Below, piece after piece: positions 23,601 through 35,501 of a DNA stretch of 64,000 nucleotides (positions are counted from its first letter, which is position 1; each line of letters opens with the position of its first letter). This DNA is from Prunella strophiata. Its lineage: Eukaryota > Chordata > Aves > Passeriformes > Prunellidae. Under the pieces are notes generated by a model. The model did no database searches. It saw only the letters and a program-made list of their open reading frames with translations, and was not told the DNA's origin. Made by a program: the position numbers and the translations under genes. Where the stretch lies: assembly GCA_036583965.1 (NCBI GenBank), contig JAZBQD010000022.1, positions 1,360,001-1,424,000 of the forward strand. Direction: 5' to 3'.

Positions 23601-26600
23601 AGGCTAAAAGTTTATAAGCTGTTGGATAAGCAAGGCTGGAGCTATCACATGAATAATGGAACATGCTTATGGAACTAATTGAATTCATATTAGATGAAGA
23701 TAAGTACTTAGTAGTGATAAATAATGAGATAGGAAAATGAAACTCTATCAAAAGAACACACCCCTTTCAGTATCTTGTTTTCTGCCTGTGTACTAAAACA
23801 GGCTGTTTCAGTCTTGAGATTTTATAAAATTGCCCTGTGTGTCGGAAGCTGTGTCAAACTTAGTTGCAGTCTTTTACATTTTGTCAGAGAAAACGATTGT
23901 TTCTGCAACTGTTTGTGTAGGAAGGTTATCAGAGTGATGGTGCTGATGGAGGGGGAGTGCCCTTGACCTGGGAGCACATGTGGTTTGGATTGGCTGCTGG
24001 GGATGCCTGTGCTGGGCTCTGAGCTGTGCAGCTCTGGCAGCCGACTCCAGCGTGCCGGGATCCACTTAGGAGAGCATCCACCCTTTCCTGCTCTGTTTGG
24101 GGCACAGACCCAGCATTTAGAGTTAGAATTAGTCATTGGGAAAGTATTTAGTGTCTTTTTAAATTAATATTCTAGTTATTCAAGGACCTTTTCTGGGACT
24201 TCAGAGCTGTAATTCTTGCTAGATTATCCAGGATGAGTTTGTGTGTGAAACTGCACATCACATTTCAGAATGTTCTTCTAACCTTTTTCCTAAGGAAGGA
24301 GGACACTGGTGTATATCATAAAAGCTATATGAGTAGATTTTTGTTTTACTTCAACCTGGTATCAGTAAAGATGTTCATATGAGGAAAGAAATGCTCAGTG
24401 AAATTCCTGTTGTGTGATTCGTGGTAGAACACAGAGGCTGATCTCACCTGATATCAATAATGTCTCCTGTGCAGCCAGGGGAGTGGAGCTGGGGCTCTCA
24501 GAACCCCCCACATGCCTTTGGGGAGCACTTTTGGGCACATTCCCCTGCTCCTGCTAGGGGTGAGGATGCCCTGCTCAGGATCCAGTGTGATCATAGCCCA
24601 GTTAGCGTGCACTGAGTCTGAGCTAACAAGCCCTGAGCATGGGTTCTGTGAGCTTGGGCTCAGGCCTAACCCTGCTGTGGGGGTCCCCTTCCCAGAACAC
24701 ACCCTGAGAATTCATTGACCACTGGCATCTGCCACTGCTACTGTTAATTGTTAATTATATTTTTGATTGGGGTGAGAACCATTAATTAGCTTTTCCCACC
24801 CATTTATACTTAGTAAATCGATGCTTTTTCTACCTGTAACTGAGGAAGTGCAGCTTTTCCATTGGATGTTAATGAAGGGTTATAGATTAGCTTAAATCCA
24901 GGTCTTAAACCCCTAAATGCAGTTCAGTCACTCACAAATATTCCCAATATGGCTGTACGTGGTTTCAGGAGTATTGATAAAAATGCATTTAAAATATGGC
25001 AGATTACTTATTGTCTTTTATCTAGTTATTGGGGAACTGGAAATAAGAACCATGTTCTAGTAAGGGATGCTGGGGGCACTGTTTGAGGGTGAGTTTTCAG
25101 AAGCCAAGCCCTGCAGTACCAAGCAGGCTTCCCCAGGAGCAGAGAGGTTTTTCTGTGTGCCACAGCGCCGGGGCAGCACGGGTGCTGTTTGTCACTCAGC
25201 TGGCAACAGCTGCTTGTGATAAGGATCTGGGGAATCACCTGTAGAGGCTCGGGGTGCCCGGGCGGAAGGGTGGGAGATGGGCAGGGGGGGCAGCCCACCT
25301 GCTGTGCCCGGATCAAAGGGCCCCGGGGTCAGGGGGCACATCCCTCTTAAGCAGAGCTGTCTGCTGAATAGCCATTTCAGATTGTAAATCTGGCCGTGAT
25401 TCATTAAGTCCTTCTGGCTGCTCTTGGGGCATGAAATAATAAAATTTTATATCCGCTGCCTTTCCTGCTTCTGGCAGCCAGATTGACACATTGTTGTCTG
25501 CAGCGTTGTGGTGTTTTCCTTAGGAAAATAAATGGAAACTATTAATTCAGTAGAGACAAGTCATTAAGCAAATGGATTTTAGACTTGTTGTGAATCATAC
25601 TTTCTTAACAATTTCAAACCTGGTGCACAGGCTCACTAGAATGTTAGTTTTTGTTAGGAGTTCTGCCTTTCCAAAAGAATTGGTGGAAGGCATCACCCTT
25701 TTACTGTTACAGCATTTTTTAAGATGCTGATCACGTTTGTATCTGGTTATAAAACCTCATGATCAGCTTGGTTTATGTTTTGGCAGCAATTTAGCCGTGA
25801 AGTTACGCAAACCTGGTTTGTGGGAGGAAAGGCAGGGGGTGCTGGTGTTTGATGGTTATGGAGGTTTTTTTGGTTTGTTTTAAATTAAACTATTCAATAA
25901 AATTGTTCACCTAAAAGAAGTTTAACTTGGGATTCCTTTATGGCAGAAAATGAGGAACCTGCCAAGTGTAGCCAGTGCTGATAAAATAGCATTTAGTGTA
26001 AACTGGTGTTACTGTTATGGATGAATACTGTTTCTAGAGTGGGATGGAGGAGCACCCCTCAATTCTTCTATTAGAATCTAGAAGAATTTGTGTTTTTGTG
26101 AACTTGCACATAAAACATTTAAATGACTCAAGTGTTCAGCTGCCTGTGAGCAGGGCAGGCACCCGGACTGTGCTTATTTACGGACCTGGTGTTTAAGGCC
26201 CCCCGGAGTTTGTTTGAAAAGTTAAGAGATTTTCACAGTAAAGGTGCCATTTCTGAAATTTAAAGTGCTCTTTTCACCAGGAGATAAGTTCTCTCTGATT
26301 AAGTCAGTAATTCTTACTAAGCCATGTTTATAGAGGCCATAAACAATGGGTTCAGTGTGCTTGTTAAACCAGCTTTCCATACCTCTCCACTCTTTTAAAA
26401 AGAGACATTTAAAATAAAAGGCAGGTGTAGATGTTAGTTTGATTTAGATGGATTTTAGGTGATTAATTATGGCTACAAGTAATTGGGCAAGGATGGTTAA
26501 GAAAGGTTTGCAGGAGTGAGATGTGATGCACATTTTCACTGAATCTCTCCTTTTAACTCAGTACATCCCTGACCTGTGGGAAAAAGAGATAAGGAATCTC

Positions 26601-29238
26601 TAATGTTCATATTTCCTCTTGGTCCTTGCTTATCCACATTTCTTTTCAGCAAAATATGAACCTATTGAGTACAGTCCAGTCTGTTGCACAGGTATCACTT
26701 GTAAAATTTTGTTTAGCTCTTCAGGAAGTTGTGAAATATGGACTGGGGCTGTGTGTGGCTTGTGGCTGTCCCTTCCCATTTCTGAAAATTATGACAACAC
26801 ACAAACTGTGCATGGGAAAAATGATCTACATGTTTTTGTGATTCACAGAATCCAGTGGGGTTTAATGTGAGAATTGCAGCTGAGTGATGGGAATTTTTAC
26901 TCAAATTCCAACAAGAGAGTAAATACTGTGATTTCCATGTTGGTTGGGCTGATTAGGTGCCAGGTTTAGTGAAAGAAGCGTGTGATTATTTAACAAAAAA
27001 CATTATAACTGCCTGATAACTATCTTTATCAAAGATGGCAGTGACAGGAGAGATGACAAAACCAACTAAGGATTAAGATGAACTGGTCAGTCTGCATTTC
27101 TGTAGAATGAGCCACAATCAGACCATCAAAAAATTATATGTTTTGAATGCATTGCAAGACAGATGCTATTAATCAAGTCAGTCTCCAGTGTTTTATTAAA
27201 TCTGAGGGCTGGTCTCAAGGGAAATCCACTGCCTTTGTACAAATATTGCAAATCTTTACAGTGAGGTTGAGCTCTTGGTGGTGCAGTTTAACATCAGCTT
27301 CCTTTTGGATATGATGATTTCTGGGCCAGGTGTGGGGTGATCACACTGAGCAGCATTTACAATCCCTGTACCATGTGGGCATCCTTCTGGGTTATCCCCC
27401 CTGGCTGAGCCCTGCTTGGCACAAGCCTGTTCTGTGCTCCAGAAGAGCCCACATTTTGCTGAAGGGGAGGTGCACATTCAGCACCAGAGGTACAGAAACA
27501 CCCCTGGCACATTCACCATGTGTGTGCTGCTTCTTTGGCAGCAAGCAGGAGAAGGGTTTCCTTCCTTCTGTCTTGTCCTGCCAGCACTGAGGCTGACAGG
27601 CTTCTGGCTTTGGTTAAGGACTTTGCAAGACCTTTTTGTTGGAGGTTTTTAGACTCCTCTGAGTATGAGTGAGATTTTTAATTTTCTGAAACAGGAAGGA
27701 GCAAATCAGTTTGTCTGGTGCTTCCGGACTCCTAGAAGGAGCGAGGCTCCTGGATTGCTTTAGAGTTTATCAGATGCAGCCAACGGGCTGACCTTTGGTT
27801 CCTGCAAGCAGAGTACCTGCTTTGTCAGGCAGTGCTGGTGCTCTTTATATGGAAAGCATTAAATGTAATATTCTTCTATTTAAGTTAAAGAAATGTTTCA
27901 TGAAGACCTAAACTTAAATGTCTACAAAGTGGGTTTTATGGTTGTTGGGGTTTTTTCAGCCCTAAGTACACAGCAGTTTGCTTTATAGACAGAGGACTGA
28001 GCCTTGAAAACTGAGGGTAATTATTTAGCTGCCTAAGGCTCAACTTTGCCATTGTTTTAGGACTTGAGTTCCTTTCTTTTAAAGGAAACAATTCCCTGCA
28101 CCCCACAAAACCTTAATTAAAAATTGAGTATGTTTTTCGTTCATTTTCCTGCTCAGTAACTTTCATTTGGTCCTGCATGTAGGTAGGTAGGTACTTAAAC
28201 ATTTTTTACAGTGTCACTGGGAAATTTCCTCAATTACCATATTCTGTAATTCCAGTTTTTCTGATTTTGAGTTTTTAAAGCTTTATTTGAAGAGGTTAAA
28301 CCTGTGTGATTAGTCAGTCAAAAAAAAAAAATATTCAAGTCTCCTGTTAGTGGAAGAAGTGTTAAGTGTTTAAATGCTGCTCTGTTTGGTATCAGTGACT
28401 CATTTACTGTTGATTAAGCAGGGAAATCAAGTCTGGCAGTGCTTAAATTTGCTTAGATCACAGATACCTTTAGACACTCAGAGTCACAGGTACTGATGAT
28501 CATTCTTTTGAGAAATAGGTTATTCTTTCCTCTTTAATGTGTAAGTACTGTTACAGAAGATGTGAACTTCAGACTAGATCAGAAACTTTCCCTCAATTCA
28601 TGGGAACAGGAGACAAAGTTCAGACTTGACCAGGATATGATGGAATTAAATTTCTCTTAGCTTTGGTTTTTTCCCCCCATTTTATTATTTACTGATTAGG
28701 CTCTTATAGCATCCAGTTTACTTAAATGAAGTTGTAATCTTGTCTTTATTTGACTTCAAAAATTCAGCCTGGAATTTGGGAACCAGTTCCCATCCCTGAC
28801 TTAATGCAACTCTCAACTCCTGGAAAATCCACTCTTTATTGTTATTTAAATGAATTTCCAAATATAAAAAGATTTGCTTGAAATCCTGACGTGACTAGAA
28901 ACTGTTAAATGTGCAAACACGACACCAAGACAAACATTAGTAGAGATGCTTGAAATAAATCTTTGCTTGAATAATCACAGACCCTGTGGTTTGACAAATT
29001 TCAGTGTGCATGTTGTTAAGAACTTCCGTCTGCCAACTGAAGGTTAATTTTTTTAGCATTGTAAACTGAATAAATAAAACAAATGATGACAGGAAGTCAG
29101 GAATGCTGATTGTTTTTTAAATGGTTGTGGTTCTGTAGTGCCATGTTGTTCTGCCATAACTCGTGTCTTTTATGCATAAAATTTGATTTCCCATACTTAC
29201 ATTTTCCTTTCCCTTTTCCTGACTTTGCTCACATATAG
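20622..29238 (+). other. DENND1A intron, 8.6 kb
   Basis: This is a phase-0 intron. No second gene, RNA gene or clear interspersed repeat was recognised. Open frames are short and random. The stretch around 25340-25530 has the texture of conserved noncoding DNA (see findings). A local GC-rich patch lies at about 20800-20880. Confidence 0.8.
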
Positions 29239-29340
29239 AAAGTAAGAAGCATGGCCCTGGAAGATGTGGTGATCCTTAACGTAGACACCAACACACTGGA
29301 AACCCCTTTTGATGACCTTCAGAGCCTCCCCAATGATGTG
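29239..29340 (+). CDS. DENND1A: DENND1A coding exon, end of cDENN (about residues 256-289)
   Basis: The exon has 34 complete codons between an ATATAG acceptor and a GTATGT donor. It encodes [20 protein letters not shown] and then [29 protein letters not shown] is a hallmark of the DENND1 cDENN-dDENN boundary, and the [12 protein letters not shown] end matches DENND1A rather than DENND1B (PFSDLNNLPSDV in memory). Joining the exon at 8536 directly to the one at 20576 would put this exon out of frame and produce a TAA within it. Confidence 0.97.
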
Positions 29341-31072
29341 GTATGTATGGAGTGACTTACCCAAGGCTTCTGTTCCTGACAGCAGGTCCTGCTGGCTGTC
29401 ACCAAGGAGCTCTCATTGGTAGCACTGAACTGCTTTCCCTCAGTCCCAGAGTGTTTGGGAATGTTTGTTTCAACATTTGCAGGCGTGCATTGAAGCCTCC
29501 CAGTGAAAATCAGCTAATACTCACGTGAGCTAGAAATCCTGCATCTTTAGTTAACTGTTGTTTCCCAATGAAATTGTGTGAGGTTTTTTCCTGTGACTGC
29601 TTCCAGGTGAGCTTTAAGGAATTTTGTGCATTTTATATCCTGAGATCTGATATGAAATGGATGCCTTCACATTCACTTCAATCATTGCTAGAATTCAGAA
29701 CTCATTTTCTTTCTCATTCACCATTTTTGTTGGTAAATTATTTCATGTTTTTAATAACTTGATAGTAATGGTGAATAAATACTTGACATTTAATGGGATG
29801 CAAAGACATCCCACTTGCTGCTGCAGTCATCTCCGCTGCAGGAGCTGAGAGGGGAGAGCAGAGGAGTGAGAGTGTCAGGAGCTGTTTTCAAGGCAGAGTG
29901 AACGTTTAGGAGAACGTGGCAGGGGAAAATCTGGATTTCCTTTGCTAGTTGGGAATATTGTGCTGACAGTCAGATCTGAACATTTTTATGTGCAGCTGAG
30001 AAACAGAATTGATGTGCAGGGAGCTCAGTGTAAGCTGGTGTGTGAGGAGAAGCTGCAGTGAGGGTGAATGCCCAATGCCTCCTGCTGTGACACCCTGGCA
30101 TTCCAACAGGATCCCTTCTTCAGAAACAGGGAGCTCAGGAGGAAAGGGCCATCTTGATTGTGAACATTTTTGCTTTAGTCAAGCATTTAGTCTGTAAAAG
30201 TTGATTCCATTATTTTTTCTGGCATTATATAGTTTTTCATTCTGATTTCACTCCCAGCATCCAAATCTGCCAGCTGGTCACTGCTCATGCCATTATCCAC
30301 AACCCAGGAATGACAGACTTGTAAATTTCATGGAATTATGTAAGAAATGTCTGGATACAGTGAGCACAGGGCCTCAAACATGTATATGATTTGTCAACAA
30401 TCAAGTATTATATTAGATTTTATGAGACTTCATTAAAGGAGCTGTTGTGGGCACACTGTAGAACATCAGAAGAGACTTCTCCAATAAACACAGAACTTCA
30501 AGCTTTGGAATGTAATAAATTTTAAGAGACTTCCTTCCTTTCATTATTTACTTTTACTTCACTTTTATAACAGTAGAGAGTTGTGTTTTATTAGTTCAAA
30601 TTTCTTGATTCAGTTTTCCACGGGTCTATTTAAGAGCTCCATTTTATCTCGGAGGATGTTGAGAGCAGAGCAGAGGAAGTGCTGCCAGCAAATTCAATTA
30701 ACTGGCAGGGCTCACCAGTAGCATATATGGAGTATATTTTTTCACAACTGCCATATAAATACAGCTGGGATTAATATTTTTCACAACAGAGCTTAAAGTC
30801 GAGTCGTGTTGCGTTGTGTAATGAATGTTTGGGCTGGGATTTGTGTGGGGTTTAGCTCTGGTGCATTGTTGCAGTTACCTGGATGATGCAGCTCCTCCTC
30901 CAGGTCTCTCCCTTCACACGCTTCCAGAGTTGGCTTTGACCACTAGAGAGCAGCTGCTCTGCTGTGCAAGAATTGAATTTCTGTCAGTTCTTTCATGCAT
31001 CATGTGTTTGGAACTGTAAGTGGATCAAGTTGTTCATCTCAGCAGGGAGATGCTAAAGCCAATCCATTATAC

Positions 31073-31107
31073 TTTTTTTCTTTTCTTTTCTTTTTTTTTT
31101 TTCTTTT
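31073..31107. repeat. T-rich polypyrimidine tract
   Basis: This is a simple run of T with scattered C in the intron. No acceptor AG with a recognisable exon follows it. Confidence 0.9.
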
Positions 31108-34100
31108 TGCTTCCCTGGGAGATTTTGGGAGTGTGTCTCCCCACTGGTCTTAGCCTAAGTAGATGCATTTATGATCTGAGAAACTAAAAATGTCTTCAAG
31201 AGTTTCCTGATCATAAATGCCTGTTATGTCAAACTACTCTGCCAGTCTTGCTACTTAATGTGAGCAGTGAGCAATTCATGCACTGCTGAATGGACAAAAT
31301 TTACTTTGCTAAATTTAATCTATCTATATTCATCAGTGAGCAAAAACATCTTCTCTGTGGTGCATTCACCATCAGGTAATTAATCCAGTGGAAAATTTCT
31401 AAAAGCTGTTTTCCCTCTCTCCTTGAACTGCTTTTTAAATCAAGTAAGTGAAGTCTTATGATTATTTTAGAGCCTCAGGTAGTGAGTTGTTCTTGAGTTT
31501 CATGATAGTGATGTTGCTACCTAAACTGGTTCTTGGAAATCAAGAATAAACTGTTCTTTATTCTTTAATTCTTAGGATCTAAACAAATATGGGACCCAGT
31601 GAAAGGTCTTTGCAGTTAGAATTTGTGTCAGAGGAGCTGAACAGAATTGAGGCAGTTCCAGCAGAGTCAGCTGAAGTTGTTCCTTTGCCCCAGTTTACCT
31701 CAGCAGTACCTGCTGCCTGTCAGGCTTCTGAAGTGGTCAGGTCATGTCCCTGAAAATCAAGATTTGTACTACTGTGTTACTGATTAACTATTTGAAATGT
31801 GAAAACCTGCCCCTTCTTCACCTTCTGCTTCTGATGTATTGCTGGAAATCTGGCAGCATGAGAGCACCCTGGGAAGTAACTTTCCTTTTAAAATAATCAA
31901 TATTAAAAAAAGAGATTTATTAAGGACTGTGATTACAATAAGTGCATCTGCTGCTGACAAGTCTCCTACACCACCGTCTGTGTTGCAGTGAATAGCAAAG
32001 AGGGGGTAGTAATTTTTTTTTTTTTATGCAACCCGTATGGATTTTTCATGTATTTCCAAATAAGTGTCATCTTCTAGTCATAGTTGTAGTCAGAGCCCCA
32101 CGTTACAAGGAGTAAAGTACAAGCTTGCTCTGTCAGCTGGTGGTTGTTGCTGAAGGAAGGCCTGGGGGTGCCTGGGGCCTCAGCTGTGGGCTCCTGCTGC
32201 CACTCTCCAGTGAGCCACCTCAGCAAGGAAGCCAGGGCTGGTTTCACCCAGGGAATGAGCTGCTGCCAGGGCAGCCAGGAGTACCAAACTGCACCTCTGT
32301 AGCCAAACCATTTTCCTAAAGGTGAATCCATTTTTATTGCTTTTGCCGTGTTTGCAGTAGAACATTTCTTGCTTTATTCATGTTGACAACTGAAAAGCCT
32401 TGGACCTAATTAAAAGAATTTCCACTAGCACCTTTACTGAACCATTTCATTCTGCTGCATTGCACAGATTGCATTCTGAAACATGGTGAGAGTTGAAATT
32501 GGACCTTTAAACTTCAACTGCCAGAAGTATAAAAATCTTCTTTAAAAACATTCTCAGGGTAGACTGCATATATATGTGTCTGTTTGGCTAGAAATAATTC
32601 TCATTTTCAGTGACCACAATTTGAGGGGTTTTTTTAAGTATCACTGTCTCTTTAGGCAGGAAACAACCCTAATTCTGCTTGTATAGTCTACTTTGTATTA
32701 CATACTAATTTTTTCCAAAGAGTACACATGAGGGTGTTTTGGGGTGGATTTTTTTGCTACTTGTTAGTATATTTAAACATGTTGTTGTTAACTTTTTTTT
32801 GTTAAAAAATTGATGTGCCTATCGCAGTAATCCCACATATATATAAAATGGGCATCCTACAGTGTTCAAGGAAGTAGCAAAATACCAGTCAATATTCTGC
32901 TTCTGTCCTAACCAGGAGAGCTGAAGCACAGAAAGGCTGTGACCAGCCCTCTGAACTCCTGGATTGTTTAAAACAAAGCACAGAGCTTTTTCCTTCTATA
33001 TAGAGGGAAGGTTCTGTATCTTCACATGAGTATTTACAGAAAACCCCTTATAACAATGCTGGAGGTGGATTTGAAAGCTTCTCAGAGCTCTGGATATTTT
33101 ATTATACTCTTAAGAACTACCTTTAAATGGTTTATATAAGTTAATATAGAAAATAAAAGCATATTTCAACCTTACAAGTCTAGACCCCTTCAAACATGAA
33201 GTATGCTGTTTGGGTTTGAAAATCTGGTGAAGCTTTTATATTTAGAGGATTACAGAACTCCTTGAGGAACGTTATTTCACTGAATGGGAGTCAGCTTATT
33301 TTACGGGCTTCAGACTAAATCTGGTATCATGTGTTATGTTAATATGGGTTTGTGGGCTCATTAATGCGTGGATCATTGGCATAAGCATTCAGATTTATAA
33401 ACAGTGCTGGACACGCTCTTGGTTATTTCTGTTATGCTAAATAATGAAATGCCTTTTACAGCAGAATCTGCAGAAGATTTAAAAGGAAATGTCTCTGCAA
33501 CTGTTTTAGTAAACACAAGTGCAAAGATAACATCTAAAAGAAAAGAAGTAGTGCCCAGCATGGATTCTGTATTTAACACCTCTGGAGCACGACAAGGAGT
33601 CACTGTGGAGCCCCAAGCCAAGGCTGCTGCAGGAGGAAGCTGAGTTGGGGATGTGCTATGGGAGGGAAGAACTGAGGCACCCAAACAGTTCAGGAAAATC
33701 AGGCTGCTCTGGTGACCGAGGCAGGCTGGTGGCAACAGCCCAAGGCTGAGAAAATTCTGCTCATCTGGTAGGATTTTGGAGATACGGATGAGGCCTCAGC
33801 AAGCTTTTGTTGGGAGCTGGAGAATGAGAAGGTCTTGAAAGTTAATTTGAATATTTGAACCATCAGCTTATATTTTATGAGGTGTAATTCATACTCTCTG
33901 AACACAGTTAGTTATGGCCACTACCAGAGGATCTGCTCACTCTGTCAATAATATTCCTACAGTGTTTCTTGCATAGTGTGAATGAAGTACACAGAGCTAC
34001 CCCATGGAGATTTTCAGTATGGCATTTGGAAAAGGAAGATTTGCTAGTTATTGGCTCTTTCTGTTAAATTCATCATATGGATATTTATGGAGTCAGTAAT

Positions 34101-34199
34101 GTTCTCCTGCAAATCGGGTTAACTAGGGATTTCCTGCCGTTCTGCTTTCCCCCTGAAATTGCGGCTCCTGTTTTCTGTGTCAGGTATCTCACTAAACTC

Positions 34200-34870
34200 G
34201 GGCTTTGTGCGTGGCTTGGCCGCGGCCTCTAAAAGCACCACCTGAATTCCTTTCCAGAACCATGCCCCGGGTATTTGGGTTTGCCTTGCTCTGCGTTGTG
34301 TGAGATGTGTCAGAGCCTCAGCGCGTCCCGGTTCCGCGGCGCCGAAGGCCGTGAGAGGCCCTGAGGGAGCCATGAGGGGCCGTGAGGGAATCCTGAGGGG
34401 ATGGTGAGGGGCGGCCGGGGCAGGACACAGCGGATCCCGGGCACGGCCGAGCCCTCGGCAAACAGCTCCAAAAATGTGTGAGAACAGGCAAATGCCCCAG
34501 GTCACAGAGAGGAAAAGTGTGAGGAGTAACGACCGGCAGGAGGAGCTGTCGGGACTGCCATCAGAGGAGGGGAGGCGGGCCTGGGGCGGGGAGTTGGGCC
34601 GGTGAAAGGCGGCGGCAGGGGAAGGTGTTTAAGTTTCTGTCTTTGTTTCTCACTCTCTGACCGTATTTTAACTGCCAGTACATTAAATTAATTTTCCACG
34701 TTGGAGCCTGTGGCTCATGGGTGCACATGTCCTTGAGCCCCCGAGCCTGGTGTGCGTGTTTCCCCCAGTGCTGCTGAGGGGGCGGCAGCGCGGCTGGGCC
34801 GGGCTCCGGGAGCCTGCTGAGGGTACCCGCGCACACAGGAGCGCAGCCCTGCCGGGGTCATTGCCCCTTC
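34200..34870. other. Intronic CpG-rich block with GTGAGGG-type repeats
   Basis: The block stands out from AT-rich flanks by many CpG dinucleotides (for example GCGCGTCCCGGTTCCGCGGCG near 34320, and GGGGCGGCCGGGGC near 34410). An imperfect array of CCGTGAGGG / CCTGAGGG / CATGAGGG motifs of roughly 10-14 bp lies near 34350-34410. A second CpG-rich part covers 34560-34620 and 34770-34860. It ends about 0.5 kb before the exon at 35376. A 128-codon minus-strand open frame (34119-34505) follows from the high GC and shows no family signature. It could be an orphan CpG island or internal promoter, or simply a GC-rich minisatellite. Confidence 0.6.
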
Positions 34871-35375
34871 AGGCTCTGAAATGCGAGGGAATGTAACCTT
34901 AAAAACCCCTTGTATTTGTGGCACATAGATTTTTCAGACCTTCAGGATTTGTTCCTAGCCTTGGTGGTGATGGACGGCCTGGTTGTGTGGAGCAGTTTCT
35001 CTTACTAATCTGATGTTTGAATTAATTTGGCCTGCAATTGTTTCATGGATTCTAATCAAGAGCGACACAGTTTCATAGACTACCTTTAAAAGAGTACTCA
35101 ACAGCATGTTAACAGTGGATTTTAAGTAGGAGGGAAGGTTCAGTGAAGCTTTTAGTGTCCTATTGGTTTCTGAATAGAATCCAAACATGTCTTAGAGAAG
35201 CAAAACAGCTTGAAAAGTAATGCTCTTAGAAGTGAAAAATTCATCTCTGAATTCACAATGTCACCTTTTGTCATAACTGCTGCTGTGGTTAGCACATTTT
35301 TCATTTAGCTGTGCCCCAATGTGTTGTGCTTTGTTTGTGATATGAGAGTGATCTAGACCTGCTGTGTGATTTCAG

Positions 35376-35501
35376 GTTTCTGCACTGAAGAACAGATTGA
35401 AGAAAGTCTCTACAACCACTGGAGATGGTGTTGCAAGAGCGTTTCTAAAAGCACAAGCAGCTTTCTTTGGGAGCTACAGAAACGCCCTGAAAATTGAACC
35501 T
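35376..35501 (+). CDS. DENND1A: DENND1A coding exon, dDENN start (about residues 290-331)
   Basis: The exon has 42 complete codons between a TTTCAG acceptor and a GTAAGT donor. It encodes VSALKNRLKKVSTTTGDGVA and then RAFLKAQAAFFGSYRNALKIEP. TTGDGVARAFLKAQAAFFGSYRNAL is highly conserved across DENND1 proteins at the start of dDENN. VSTTTGDG and NALKIEP favour DENND1A over 1B. The downstream intron is the largest in the window (21.9 kb). Confidence 0.97.

Larger units (their letters stand above)
29341..35375 (+). other. DENND1A intron, 6.0 kb
   Basis: This phase-0 intron contains a polypyrimidine run near 31073-31107 and the CpG-rich block at about 34200-34870, close to its 3' end. A faint MIR-like segment may exist near 32918-32970, but I do not annotate it. 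No other exon was recognised. Confidence 0.8.

Noticed and set aside
32918..32970. Possible further MIR-like fragment (GAAGCACAGAAAGGCTGTGACC)
   Set aside because: The resemblance is limited to about 25 bases and could be chance.
34119..34505. 128-codon minus-strand open frame
   Set aside because: It overlaps the CpG-rich block, where high GC removes stop codons. The composition is Pro/Arg/Ala-rich without a domain.
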